Of a stretch of 64,000 nt of DNA, positions 1-8,322 are shown one piece after another. Source of the DNA: Veillonella parvula DSM 2008 (GTDB lineage Bacteria; Bacillota; Negativicutes; Veillonellales; Veillonellaceae); the NCBI RefSeq assembly GCF_000024945.1, contig NC_013520.1, forward strand, positions 830,501 to 894,500. The letters run 5' to 3'. The position numbers were made by a program, and so were the translations under genes. The first letter of the stretch is position 1; each line of letters begins with the position of its first letter. A model generated the notes under the pieces. The model had not been told where the DNA came from. It made no database searches and saw only the letters and a list, made by a program, of their open reading frames with translations.

Positions 1-14
1 AGGAGGTGCAGATA

Positions 15-191
15 ATGGCAGTACCTAAACGTAGATTGTCTAAATGCCGTCGCGATCGTCGTCGTGCTAATTGGAAATTAGAAGCTCCTGGTTATGTAGC
101 ATGTCCACAATGCCACGAACCTAAGATGCCTCATCGTGTTTGCCCTACATGTGGTCACTATAAAGGTGAACAAGTAGTAGCTAATGCTTAA
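15..191 (+). CDS. rpmF: 50S ribosomal protein L32
   Basis: Small zinc-ribbon protein of the large ribosomal subunit, 58 residues, the normal length for L32. The start is the ATG at 15, six bases after a perfect AGGAGGTG; a GTG at 6 lies inside that ribosome site and is not used. The sequence begins [18 protein letters not shown] and carries two CxxC pairs (CPQC and CPTC) that bind zinc in the zinc-type form of L32. It precedes the fatty acid operon, an arrangement common in bacteria (rpmF-plsX-fab), but here a terminator and a new promoter separate it from fapR. Confidence 0.97.
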   Translation: MAVPKRRLSKCRRDRRRANWKLEAPGYVACPQCHEPKMPHRVCPTCGHYKGEQVVANA

Positions 192-206
192 TATGTGAGC
201 AGAGAG

Positions 207-235
207 AGACGCCTACTTTGTAGGCGTCTTTTTTA
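207..235 (+). terminator. Rho-independent terminator after rpmF
   Basis: A 9-bp perfect stem (AGACGCCTA with TAGGCGTCT, loop CTTTG) is followed by six T residues. It ends the rpmF transcript. Confidence 0.93.
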
Positions 236-427
236 TATGCTTTCAAAATATACACTCATATTTTTATATGTTTCGTTATCAATAACAAGTGTCACTATTT
301 TATAGTAAGATTATTCTATAAGATGGTGACACATTTTTATTTTTTATAAACAATAATACTAAAATATAAAAAAACAACTATATTTTGTATATGCTATGAA
401 AATATCTTACTATATGTATGAAAAGTC

Positions 428-456
428 TTGCCAATAAGGGAATTATTGTATATACT
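428..456 (+). promoter_or_regulatory. Sigma-A type promoter of fapR operon
   Basis: TTGCCA at 428-433 and TATACT at 451-456 are separated by exactly 17 bases. The predicted transcript would start near 463, just before the FapR-like operator. Seen in sequence; not experimentally mapped. Confidence 0.7.
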
Positions 457-468
457 TAGGATGTAATA

Positions 469-485
469 TTAATACTAGGTCATAA
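469..485 (+). promoter_or_regulatory. Putative FapR operator
   Basis: The 17-mer TTAATACTAGGTCATAA has the symmetric skeleton TTAnnAC...GTnnTAA and resembles the Bacillus FapR site (TTAGTAC-like half sites). It lies just downstream of the predicted start of transcription and 12 bases before the fapR start codon, where a repressor would block the promoter. In other Firmicutes FapR controls its own operon and is released by malonyl-CoA. The match is imperfect, so this is an inference from pattern and position. Confidence 0.55.
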
Positions 486-496
486 AAGGTGGTCCC

Positions 497-1057
497 ATGA
501 GTCGGTTAAAGAAGCAAGAGCGCCAGAAGCAGTTACAAGAAAAACTGAATATTACGCCATTTCTTACTGATGAAGAATTGGCAACACACTTTGGTGTAAG
601 TGTGCCAACAATTCGTCTCGATCGACTAGAATTGGGTATTCCTGAATTGCGTGAACGCATTCGTGTTATGGCTACAGGTCAATCACATGAAATGGCAGAA
701 CATGTATCATATGAAGTGGTTGGCGAATTGATTGATGTCACCGAGGGGCACCAAGCATTATCTATGTTGCGTACTACGGCTGATATGGAAGATCAATTCG
801 GATATGTAGAACCGCAGTATTTATATGCGCAAGCAAATTCCCTTGCAAAAGTGGTTATGGGGACGACTGTTTGCTCTGCGGAAGTTGGAAATATAAAATA
901 TAAAAACCCGGTAGGATCTGGTACTAATTTGGTAGCGAAAGCAGAAATTGTTCGTCGCCGAGGTAATAAGTTCTTTATTTGGGTTATAATAAGAGATAAA
1001 ATAAAAGAAGTGTTTCGCGCAAAATTTATTATGGAATCCGTAGAGAATAGGGTGTAA
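497..1057 (+). CDS. fapR: Fatty acid and phospholipid biosynthesis regulator FapR
   Basis: Transcriptional repressor of fatty acid synthesis genes that is released by malonyl-CoA in the characterised Bacillus and Staphylococcus proteins. At 186 residues it has the family length. Residues about 1-60 form a DeoR-like helix-turn-helix (LTDEELATHFGVSVPTIRLD), and residues about 70-186 form a hotdog-fold effector domain ending in a strand with RAKFIM. It heads the operon with plsX three bases downstream, as in Bacillus. The start ATG has a GGTGG ribosome site seven bases upstream. A FapR-like operator lies just upstream, so autoregulation is likely. Confidence 0.95.
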   Translation: MSRLKKQERQKQLQEKLNITPFLTDEELATHFGVSVPTIRLDRLELGIPELRERIRVMATGQSHEMAEHVSYEVVGELIDVTEGHQALSMLRTTADMEDQFGYVEPQYLYAQANSLAKVVMGTTVCSAEVGNIKYKNPVGSGTNLVAKAEIVRRRGNKFFIWVIIRDKIKEVFRAKFIMESVENRV

Positions 1058-1060
1058 ATT

Positions 1061-2089
1061 ATGAAAATTGCAATAGACGCCATGGGTGGCGACTTTGCTC
1101 CAATGGAGACTGTACTTGGATCCATTGAAGCCGTACGAGCAAATCAACACATTGAAGTGGTGCTCGTCGGCGATGAGCAGCAAATTTTTGATATATTAGA
1201 AGCTAATAATGAAGCTAAGAATCCACGTATTTCTGTACATCATGCTAGCCAGGTAATCGGCATGGATGAACATCCAGGTCAAGCATTGCGCAAGAAAAAA
1301 GATGCATCTGTTGTGGTCGCTACTTCGTTGGTTCGCGATAATCGTTGTGATGCTGTAATTGCTCCGGGGAGTACGGGAGCTGCTGTTGCAGCGGCTTTGT
1401 TTGGTCTCGGTCGCATTAAGGGCATTGACCGCCCTGTCATTGCAACTCCAATGCCAACGGTAAGTGGTATAACAGTTATGTTAGACTCTGGTGCAAATTC
1501 TAATAGTAAACCTAAACATCTTGTACAAGGTGCTTTAATGGGGTCTGAATACGCTAAGCTTTTATTAGGAAAAGAAAATCCTACTGTAGGATTGTTAAAT
1601 ATTGGTGAAGAGGCCACAAAGGGGAACGATGTCGTATTGGCGACGTATCCGATTTTGGAGGGTATGAAGACTATCAATTTTAAAGGAAATATTGAAGGTC
1701 GTGATATTCCTAAAGGTGCCGTTGATGTTGTCGTATGTGATGGCTTCGTAGGCAATGTGGTACTTAAATTTGCGGAAGGTTTAGTAACAGGTCTTACGCA
1801 ATTAGTAAAGGATAGTATCATGGCAGGAAGTATTTTCGCCAAGATAGGAGCTATGCTTGTAAAGCCAGCTTTGAAAAAGATGGCAAAACGTTTGGATCAC
1901 ACAGAAAATGGTGGTGCTCCGCTCTTGGGAGTTAATGGGGTATTCATGATTGCTCATGGTAGTTCTAAAGCAAAAGAAATAAAAACTGCTATTGAAATTG
2001 CTAGTGATTTAGTAGAGCGTAAAATTATTCAACACATAAGAGAAACGATGGATATTGAAGGAGCCTTAAAGTATGACTATGATGAATAA
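1061..2089 (+). CDS. plsX: Phosphate acyltransferase PlsX
   Basis: Converts acyl-ACP and inorganic phosphate to acyl-phosphate, the acyl donor for PlsY at the first step of phosphatidic acid synthesis in Firmicutes. The 342-residue product starts with the family hallmark MKIAIDAMGGDFAP and contains the SGAN and DGFVGNV(V)LK segments expected of PlsX. The 3-base gap to fapR and the 17-base overlap with fabH show tight translational coupling. Soluble, membrane-peripheral enzyme by family knowledge. Confidence 0.97.
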   Translation: MKIAIDAMGGDFAPMETVLGSIEAVRANQHIEVVLVGDEQQIFDILEANNEAKNPRISVHHASQVIGMDEHPGQALRKKKDASVVVATSLVRDNRCDAVIAPGSTGAAVAAALFGLGRIKGIDRPVIATPMPTVSGITVMLDSGANSNSKPKHLVQGALMGSEYAKLLLGKENPTVGLLNIGEEATKGNDVVLATYPILEGMKTINFKGNIEGRDIPKGAVDVVVCDGFVGNVVLKFAEGLVTGLTQLVKDSIMAGSIFAKIGAMLVKPALKKMAKRLDHTENGGAPLLGVNGVFMIAHGSSKAKEIKTAIEIASDLVERKIIQHIRETMDIEGALKYDYDE

Positions 2090-3068
2090 ACCTGTAGGAA
2101 TCATTGGTACTGGGAGCTTCCTTCCTGACAATGTAGTAACAAACTTTGATCTTGAAAAAATGGTTGATACCAATGATCAATGGATTAGAGAGCGTACGGG
2201 TATAGAAGAACGACGCATTGCACCGGAAGGTATGAATACATCCTATATGGCGACAGAGGCAGCAAAAAAAGCTATGCAAATGGCTAATGTCACTGCAGAG
2301 GAAATCGACATGATTATCTTTGCTACCTTAACACCAGATATGATTATTCCTTCGGCAGCTTGTGTATTGCAAGCGAACTTAGGCGCCAAAAACGCTGCAG
2401 CCTATGATTTACAAGCGGCATGCTCTGGGTTTGTATATGGATTGATTACTGCCGCTAGTTATATTAGTTCTGGTATTTATAAAAAAGTACTCGTCGTGGG
2501 GGCGGAAATCCTTTCCCGTCGAGTAAACTGGAATGATCGTGGTACATGTATCCTCTTTGGTGATGGTGCTGGGGCTGCAGTAGTATCTGAAGTACCTGAA
2601 GGCTATGGCATTAAAGGTATTGACATGGGCGCCGATGGCACTGGCGGACCAGCGCTTTGCATTCCTGCAGGTGGCACTGCTGTGGTGGCAAATGATCAAC
2701 GCGTAGAAGAGGGCTTAACATTTATTCATATGGATGGCCCTGAAGTATATAAATTTGCCGTTAAAACGATGGGGCGTACGGTTTTAAAATCCTTAGAACG
2801 CGCTGGTATGGAGTTAAACGAATTAGATTACTTCATTCCTCATCAAGCGAATATTCGTATTATTGATTCGGCAGCCAAACGTTTACATCTGCCAATGGAA
2901 AAAGTTTTTGTTAATTTACATAAGTATGGTAATACATCTGCCGCGTCTGTAGCGATTGCACTTGATGAAGCTAATCGCGAGGGACGTTTCAAACGCGGTG
3001 ATAATGTTGCGTTTGCAGGATTTGGTGCAGGCCTAACATGGGCAAGCCTGGTCTTGAAATGGTATTAA
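2073..3068 (+). CDS. fabH: 3-oxoacyl-ACP synthase III
   Basis: Starts fatty acid elongation by condensing an acyl-CoA (usually acetyl-CoA) with malonyl-ACP. The catalytic triad is visible: Cys in QAACSGF, His in IPHQANIRI and Asn in YGNTSAAS. Length of 331 residues is normal for FabH. The reading frame begins inside the end of plsX. The ATG at 2073 lies 9 bases after GAAGGAG; ATGs at 2079 and 2082 are alternatives that would shorten the N-terminus by two or three residues. Confidence 0.96.
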   Translation: MTMMNKPVGIIGTGSFLPDNVVTNFDLEKMVDTNDQWIRERTGIEERRIAPEGMNTSYMATEAAKKAMQMANVTAEEIDMIIFATLTPDMIIPSAACVLQANLGAKNAAAYDLQAACSGFVYGLITAASYISSGIYKKVLVVGAEILSRRVNWNDRGTCILFGDGAGAAVVSEVPEGYGIKGIDMGADGTGGPALCIPAGGTAVVANDQRVEEGLTFIHMDGPEVYKFAVKTMGRTVLKSLERAGMELNELDYFIPHQANIRIIDSAAKRLHLPMEKVFVNLHKYGNTSAASVAIALDEANREGRFKRGDNVAFAGFGAGLTWASLVLKWY

Positions 3069-3083
3069 GGAGGACACATCAAG

Positions 3084-4028
3084 ATGATTAAGACTGACAT
3101 TTGTGATTTATTGCAGATTGAGTATCCAATCTTTCAAGGTGGTATGGCTTGGCTCGGTACTGCAGAATTAGCGGCAGCCGTTTCTGAAGCTGGTGGCCTT
3201 GGGATTATTGGTGCTGGTCATATGCCTCCTGATATTTTCCGTAATGAAATCCATAAATTAAAAGAGCGCACTAGCAAGCCTTTTGGCTGTAATATTATGC
3301 TCATGTCTCCATTTGTAAAAGAGGTTATGGAAGTAGTTGTGGAAGAACGTGTTCCTGTTATTACTACAGGTGCAGGTAATCCTGGTGTTTATGTTCCCGC
3401 TTTGAAAGAAATTGGTACAAAAGTTATTCCTGTAGTTGCATCAGTATTACTTGCAAAGCGCTTATTACGTGGCGGTATTGATGCAATTATTGCTGAAGGT
3501 ACAGAGTCTGGTGGTCACGTAGGTGATATTACAACTATGGCATTAATTCCTCAAGTAGTTGATGCTGTAGATGTACCAGTTATTGCTGCTGGTGGTATTG
3601 CAGATGGTCGTGGTATGGCTGCGGCATTTGCATTAGGTGCTAAAGCGGTACAAATGGGGACACGATTCGTATTATCCGAAGAATGTATTGCCCATGAAAA
3701 TTATAAAAATGCTGTATTGAAAGCAAAAGATCGTGCTACAGTTATGACTGGCTTAACAACAGGTCATCCTGTACGTATTATAGATAATGCGTTAGCTCAT
3801 AAATATAAATCCCTTGAATTTAGTGGTGGTTCTAAAGAGGAATTGGAAGCATTAGGCGCTGGCACACTTCGTTTAGCTGCTATTGATGGTAATATAAAAG
3901 AAGGTTCTGTAATGATCGGTCAAATTTCTGGTATGTTAACAGATGTTAAACCATGTGAAACTATCATTAAAGATATCATGACTGAAGCTGAAACAGTGAT
4001 TAAGAATCTTCAAGGTCTTAGTAAATAA
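3084..4028 (+). CDS. fabK: Enoyl-ACP reductase II, FMN-dependent
   Basis: Reduces the trans-2-enoyl-ACP double bond in the last step of each elongation cycle. FabK is the flavoprotein replacement for FabI in some Firmicutes. The 314-residue TIM-barrel protein belongs to the nitronate monooxygenase-like superfamily: it begins with YPIFQGGMAW, has VITTGAGNP, the ESGGHVG segment, and AAGGIADGRG / AVQMGTRF near the FMN phosphate site. AAGGAGGA lies 9 bases before the ATG. No FabI or FabL is present here, so this is probably the main enoyl reductase. Confidence 0.93.
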   Translation: MIKTDICDLLQIEYPIFQGGMAWLGTAELAAAVSEAGGLGIIGAGHMPPDIFRNEIHKLKERTSKPFGCNIMLMSPFVKEVMEVVVEERVPVITTGAGNPGVYVPALKEIGTKVIPVVASVLLAKRLLRGGIDAIIAEGTESGGHVGDITTMALIPQVVDAVDVPVIAAGGIADGRGMAAAFALGAKAVQMGTRFVLSEECIAHENYKNAVLKAKDRATVMTGLTTGHPVRIIDNALAHKYKSLEFSGGSKEELEALGAGTLRLAAIDGNIKEGSVMIGQISGMLTDVKPCETIIKDIMTEAETVIKNLQGLSK

Positions 4029-4039
4029 GGAGGCCCCTA

Positions 4040-4981
4040 ATGAAAACGGCATTTGTTTTTCCTGGTCAAGGTTCTCAAAAAGTAGGCATGTTACAAGATT
4101 TGTATAATGCGTATCCTATTGTAAAACAACGTTTTGAAGAGGCTGACGAAGCACTTGGTTATTCCATCAGTAAATTATGCTTCGAAGGTCCTGATACAGA
4201 GCTCGTTAAAACAGCAAATACACAACCAGCTATTTTGACTGCATCCGTAGCTTGTTATGAAATTCTAAAAGAACAAGGCTTTACGCCTGATATCGTAGGC
4301 GGGCATAGTCTTGGTGAGTATAGTGCTCTAGTAGCAGCCGGTGTATTGAACTTTAAAGACGCAGTATATGTAGTTCATAAACGCGGTGAATATATGCAAG
4401 AAGCTGTGCCATTGGGTAAAGGCGCTATGGCGGCAATTTTGGCATTACCTCGTGAGCAAGTTGTAGAAATTTGTGAAGAAGTAAATGCTTCTGTAGGTTC
4501 TGTACAAGCAGTTAACTTCAATTGCCCTGGACAAATCGTTATTGCCGGTGAAACTGCAGCGGTGGAAACAGCAGCTGAAAAAATGAAAGAAGCAGGAGCG
4601 AAACGTGCAGTAATGCTTCCGGTGAGTGCTCCATTCCACAGCCGTTTGATGGAACCAGCAGCTCTTCGGTTAAAGGAAGAATTGGATAAGATCCAAGTGA
4701 GTGATGCACAAATTCCTGTAGTTGCAAATGTTACTGGTAAGATTTTGACTAATGCCAATGACATTAAAGAGTCCTTAGTTACTCAAGCCGCTAACCCTGT
4801 TTTATGGGAAGATTGTGTAGCTGAAATGGTAAACTTTGGTGTTACTCGCTTTGTTGAAGTGGGGCCTGGGAAAGTACTTACAGGTTTTACTAAAAAGATT
4901 AACAAAGATATGGAATTAGCCAATGTTGAAGACATTGCATCCTTAGAGAAAACGCTTGAATTTTTGAAGGGGGTTCGATAA
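4040..4981 (+). CDS. fabD: Malonyl-CoA:ACP transacylase
   Basis: Transfers malonyl from CoA to acyl carrier protein. The nucleophile elbow GHSLGEYSAL and the N-terminal FVFPGQGSQ motif identify the family, with the catalytic His expected in SAPFHSRLM. At 313 residues it has the normal length. It sits 11 bases after fabK with AAGGAGG in front, and fabG starts one base after its stop codon. Confidence 0.97.
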   Translation: MKTAFVFPGQGSQKVGMLQDLYNAYPIVKQRFEEADEALGYSISKLCFEGPDTELVKTANTQPAILTASVACYEILKEQGFTPDIVGGHSLGEYSALVAAGVLNFKDAVYVVHKRGEYMQEAVPLGKGAMAAILALPREQVVEICEEVNASVGSVQAVNFNCPGQIVIAGETAAVETAAEKMKEAGAKRAVMLPVSAPFHSRLMEPAALRLKEELDKIQVSDAQIPVVANVTGKILTNANDIKESLVTQAANPVLWEDCVAEMVNFGVTRFVEVGPGKVLTGFTKKINKDMELANVEDIASLEKTLEFLKGVR

Positions 4982-4982
4982 A

Positions 4983-5726
4983 ATGCATTTAGAGGGTAAA
5001 GTAGCCATTGTAACTGGCGCATCCCGTGGCATTGGTCGCGCTGTAGCTATCAATCTAGCACAATCTGGTGCTGATGTTGTTGTAAACTATAGCGGTAGCG
5101 AAGGTGCAGCGCAAGAAACTGTTGAAGCTGTACAAGCGTTAGGCCGCAAAGCCATTAAAATTAAAGCTAATGTAGCCAATGCTGATGAAGTTGCTTCCAT
5201 GGTGGAAGAAGCTCATAAAGAATTTGGTCACATTGATATTCTCGTGAATAATGCGGGGATTACGCGTGACGGTTTGTTAATGCGAATGAAAGACGAAGAT
5301 TTTGATGCTGTTATCGATATCAACTTAAAAGGTGTTTACTTGGTAACTAAAGCAGTATCTAAAATCATGATGAAACAACGTTCTGGTCATATTATTAACA
5401 TGACATCTGTTGTTGGTGTTATAGGTAATGCTGGTCAAACTAACTATGCTGCTTCTAAAGCGGGCGTAATTGGTTTTACTAAATCCTGTGCTAAAGAATT
5501 GGCTAGCCGTGGTATTACAGTTAATGCTATTGCACCAGGCTTTATCAATACAGATATGACTGATGTATTACCAGAAAAAGTTAAAGAAGCTATGGTTACT
5601 CAAATTCCGTTGGGCCGTATGGCTGATGCCGAAGAAGTAGCAACAGTAGCAACATTCCTTGCTAGCGATTTTGCTAATTATATTACGGGTCAAGTCATCA
5701 ATGTTGATGGTGGCATGGTAATGTAG
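4983..5726 (+). CDS. fabG: 3-oxoacyl-ACP reductase
   Basis: NADPH-dependent short-chain dehydrogenase that reduces beta-ketoacyl-ACP. It shows the Rossmann glycine motif TGASRGIGRA, the NNAG motif, the YxxxK active site (YAASKAG) and a C-terminal IDGGMVM-like end (VDGGMVM). Length of 247 residues is typical. Its ribosome site (AAGGGGG) lies inside the end of fabD, so the two are translationally coupled. Confidence 0.97.
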   Translation: MHLEGKVAIVTGASRGIGRAVAINLAQSGADVVVNYSGSEGAAQETVEAVQALGRKAIKIKANVANADEVASMVEEAHKEFGHIDILVNNAGITRDGLLMRMKDEDFDAVIDINLKGVYLVTKAVSKIMMKQRSGHIINMTSVVGVIGNAGQTNYAASKAGVIGFTKSCAKELASRGITVNAIAPGFINTDMTDVLPEKVKEAMVTQIPLGRMADAEEVATVATFLASDFANYITGQVINVDGGMVM

Positions 5727-5777
5727 TTGTAAAATTAGACTATATATAAATACACTTTGAAAGGAGGTGAACCACTA

Positions 5778-6008
5778 ATGAACACTTTCGATAAAGTTAA
5801 AGCAATCGTTGTGGAACAATTAGGCGTTGATGAAGCTGAAGTTACCATTGATTCTACATTCATCGACGACTTAGGCGCTGACTCCTTAGATATCGTTGAA
5901 TTGATCATGGCATTTGAAGAAGAATTCAATGTTGAAATCCCTGACGACGTTGCAGAAAAAATTAAAACCGTTAAGGATACAGTAGAATATATTGATTCTG
6001 CTAAATAA
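5778..6008 (+). CDS. acpP: Acyl carrier protein
   Basis: Carries growing acyl chains on a phosphopantetheine arm. The 76-residue acidic product has the attachment Ser in [10 protein letters not shown]. The ATG at 5778 follows AAAGGAGGTG by about ten bases; a longer reading from 5757 would translate the ribosome site and is not used. A hairpin follows the stop codon, so acpP may be made in excess over the genes behind it. Confidence 0.98.
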   Translation: MNTFDKVKAIVVEQLGVDEAEVTIDSTFIDDLGADSLDIVELIMAFEEEFNVEIPDDVAEKIKTVKDTVEYIDSAK

Positions 6009-6027
6009 GCTGTAAAGCTAACAATTC

Positions 6028-6069
6028 AACCGAACGGGAGGCCGAGTGGCCTCCCAACCGGTTTTATTT
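6028..6069 (+). terminator. Hairpin after acpP, probable partial terminator
   Basis: Perfect 8-bp GC stem (GGGAGGCC with GGCCTCCC, loop GAGT) extended by an outer AACCG/CGGTT pairing, followed by TTTTATTTA. It lies between acpP and the next same-strand gene, so it may attenuate rather than end the operon or may stabilise the abundant acpP message. Confidence 0.7.
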
Positions 6070-6085
6070 ACAGGAGGATTTGATA

Positions 6086-7042
6086 GTGAAGCTCCCTGAA
6101 CTTCGCATTGGGAATCTAGTGGCCAAAGTACCTATTATTCAAGGTGGTATGGCGATTAGATTGTCTACAGCTCGCTTGGCAGCAGCCGTTGCAAATGAAG
6201 GTGGTATCGGCCTTATTGCGGCATCGGGCTTGCCTTTCGATGAATTACGATACGAAATACAATTAGCTAGAAAATTATCACCTACGGGTATTATTGGTAT
6301 AAATGCGATGGTAGCAGCAACTCAATTTGCTGGCTTAGTAAAGACTGCCATCGAAGAAGGCATTGATCTTGTAGTAGCAGGTGCTGGTTTTTCAAGAGAT
6401 ATGTTCGCAATGGGCAAAGAGTCTGGTACTCCTATTGTACCAATTGTTTCGTCCGCAAAATTAGCTCGCATTTCTGAAGGTTTAGGTGCTGCAGCTGTAA
6501 TCGTAGAAGGCTGTGAAGCTGGTGGACACTTGGGGACGGATCGTTCCGCTCGAGAAATCGTTCCCGAAGTTGTAGCAGCGGTAAAAAACATTCCAGTAAT
6601 TGCTGCTGGTGGTGTTCTAGATGGCCATGATATCGTTGAAATGTTAAAAATCGGCGCTAGTGGTGTTCAAATGGGTAGCCGTTTTGCTGCTTCTGATGAA
6701 TGTAATGCATCTGATGAATTGAAAAAAATGTATGTACGAGCTACAAACCCTGAGGATATAGTATTGATTCAAAGTCCTGTTGGTTTGCCTGGTCAAGCAA
6801 TAAAAAACAAATTTGCTGAATCTGTTTTAGATGGTACTGTAGCGCCTCCAACGGTGTGTGATAACTGTTTAAAACATTGTTCCCATAAATTCTGCATTAT
6901 CCGTGCTCTTTCTCGCGCACAACAAGGTGATGTGGAAACGGGGTTGGTGTTCTCTGGCAATAATATGAGAAAAGTCGATAGGATTATGCCAGTTAAAGAT
7001 ATCTTTGCTCAATTAAAACAGCAAGTAGCAGAGATTGATTAA
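6086..7042 (+). CDS. FabK-like / nitronate monooxygenase family flavoprotein
   Basis: Second member of the FMN-dependent enoyl reductase II / nitronate monooxygenase superfamily in the same operon, 318 residues. It shares PIIQGGMA, VVAGAGFS, EAGGHLG, AAGGVLDG and GVQMGSRF with the FabK at 3084. Unlike that protein it carries a C-terminal cysteine cluster, CDNC-x3-C-x4-C, at about residues 258-270, which could bind an iron-sulfur cluster or zinc. The GTG at 6086 lies 8 bases after CAGGAGG; a TTG at 6080 would be only 2 bases away. It could be a second enoyl reductase or have an unrelated redox role; the sequence does not decide. Confidence 0.85.
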   Translation: MKLPELRIGNLVAKVPIIQGGMAIRLSTARLAAAVANEGGIGLIAASGLPFDELRYEIQLARKLSPTGIIGINAMVAATQFAGLVKTAIEEGIDLVVAGAGFSRDMFAMGKESGTPIVPIVSSAKLARISEGLGAAAVIVEGCEAGGHLGTDRSAREIVPEVVAAVKNIPVIAAGGVLDGHDIVEMLKIGASGVQMGSRFAASDECNASDELKKMYVRATNPEDIVLIQSPVGLPGQAIKNKFAESVLDGTVAPPTVCDNCLKHCSHKFCIIRALSRAQQGDVETGLVFSGNNMRKVDRIMPVKDIFAQLKQQVAEID

Positions 7043-7077
7043 TTTAAAGGGCTGTATAGCTATAAGAGGTGGAATAA

Positions 7078-8322
7078 TTGGAAAAACGTGTAGTAATTAC
7101 TGGCTTAGGGGCAGTGACTCCTGTAGGTATCGGTAAAGAGAACTTCTACAATGCGTTATTGGCAGGTCAATCTGGTATTGGGCCGATTACACGCTTTGAC
7201 GCATCTGACTATGCAACACGCATTGCGGGTGAAGTAAAAGACTTTGATATTACAAACTATGGGGTAGACAAGAAAGAAGCTCGTCGTATGGACCGTTCTG
7301 TAGAATTTGCTATCGGTGCAGCTGTTCTTGCTTGTGAAGATGCTGATCTTGATTTAGATAAAGCAGATTTAGATCGCTGTGGTACTGTAGTTGGTACAGG
7401 TATAGGCGGCATTGACTCTATCCATGAGGTGTATGAAACATTATTCGAAAAAGGTCCTGGCCGTGTAAGTCCATTTGCAGTACCTATGATGATTGCAAAT
7501 ATGACATCTGCACGCGTATCTATTCGCCTTGGTCTTAAAGGTCCAGTTATTACAGACGTAACTGCTTGTACTTCTGGTACAAATGCGATTGGCGATGCAT
7601 TCCGTATCATCCAACGTGGAGATGCTGATGTGATGTTTGCTGGTGGTACTGAGGCTGCGGTATCTCCGGCTGCTGTAGCTGGTTTTGCGGCTATGAAAGC
7701 TATGTCTACACGCAATGATGAGCCAACAAAGGCGTCCCGTCCATTTGACCGTGACCGTGATGGTTTCGTAATGGGTGAAGGTGCTGGTATCGTAGTTCTT
7801 GAAGAATTAGAACACGCAAAAGCACGCGGTGCGCATATCTATGCTGAAGTTGTGGGCTATGGTAGCAATGGTGATGCTTACCATATCACTGCACCAGCTC
7901 CAGGTGGTGTTCAAGCTCGTAAATGTATGGAATTAGCAATTAAAGATGCAGGTATTGATCCTAAAGACGTTAACTACATCAATGCTCATGGTACATCTAC
8001 TGGCCTTAATGACCAAAATGAAACATTGGCTATTAAAGAATTGTTCGGCGATCACGCTAAAAATATCGCTGTTAACTCTACTAAATCCATGACAGGTCAC
8101 TTATTGGGGGCTGCTGGTGCTATTGAAACTATCGTAATGGCAATGGCGATTGAAACTGGTAAAGTTCACCCTACAATTAACTGTGACAATCCTGATGAAG
8201 GTTTGGATCTGGACTATGTTCGTGAAGGCGCACGTGAACTTCAAGTAAAATGTGCACTTTCTAACTCTTTCGGTTTTGGTGGTCATAACGGTACACTTTG
8301 CATTCGCCGTTATGAAGCTTAA
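7078..8322 (+). CDS. fabF: 3-oxoacyl-ACP synthase II
   Basis: Condenses acyl-ACP with malonyl-ACP during elongation. The Cys-His-His active site is seen in TACTSGTNAIGD, NAHGTSTGLND and GHLLGAAGA. The 414-residue length is normal. It starts with TTG at 7078, preceded by AAGAGGTGG; the translated N-terminus MEKRVVITGLGAVTPVG matches the family exactly, so the TTG start is well supported. Its stop codon overlaps the rnc start (TAATG). Confidence 0.97.
   Translation: MEKRVVITGLGAVTPVGIGKENFYNALLAGQSGIGPITRFDASDYATRIAGEVKDFDITNYGVDKKEARRMDRSVEFAIGAAVLACEDADLDLDKADLDRCGTVVGTGIGGIDSIHEVYETLFEKGPGRVSPFAVPMMIANMTSARVSIRLGLKGPVITDVTACTSGTNAIGDAFRIIQRGDADVMFAGGTEAAVSPAAVAGFAAMKAMSTRNDEPTKASRPFDRDRDGFVMGEGAGIVVLEELEHAKARGAHIYAEVVGYGSNGDAYHITAPAPGGVQARKCMELAIKDAGIDPKDVNYINAHGTSTGLNDQNETLAIKELFGDHAKNIAVNSTKSMTGHLLGAAGAIETIVMAMAIETGKVHPTINCDNPDEGLDLDYVREGARELQVKCALSNSFGFGGHNGTLCIRRYEA

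Noticed and set aside
793-1183. Minus-strand frames inside fapR and plsX
   Set aside because: They are antisense shadows of strongly supported genes with no ribosome site.
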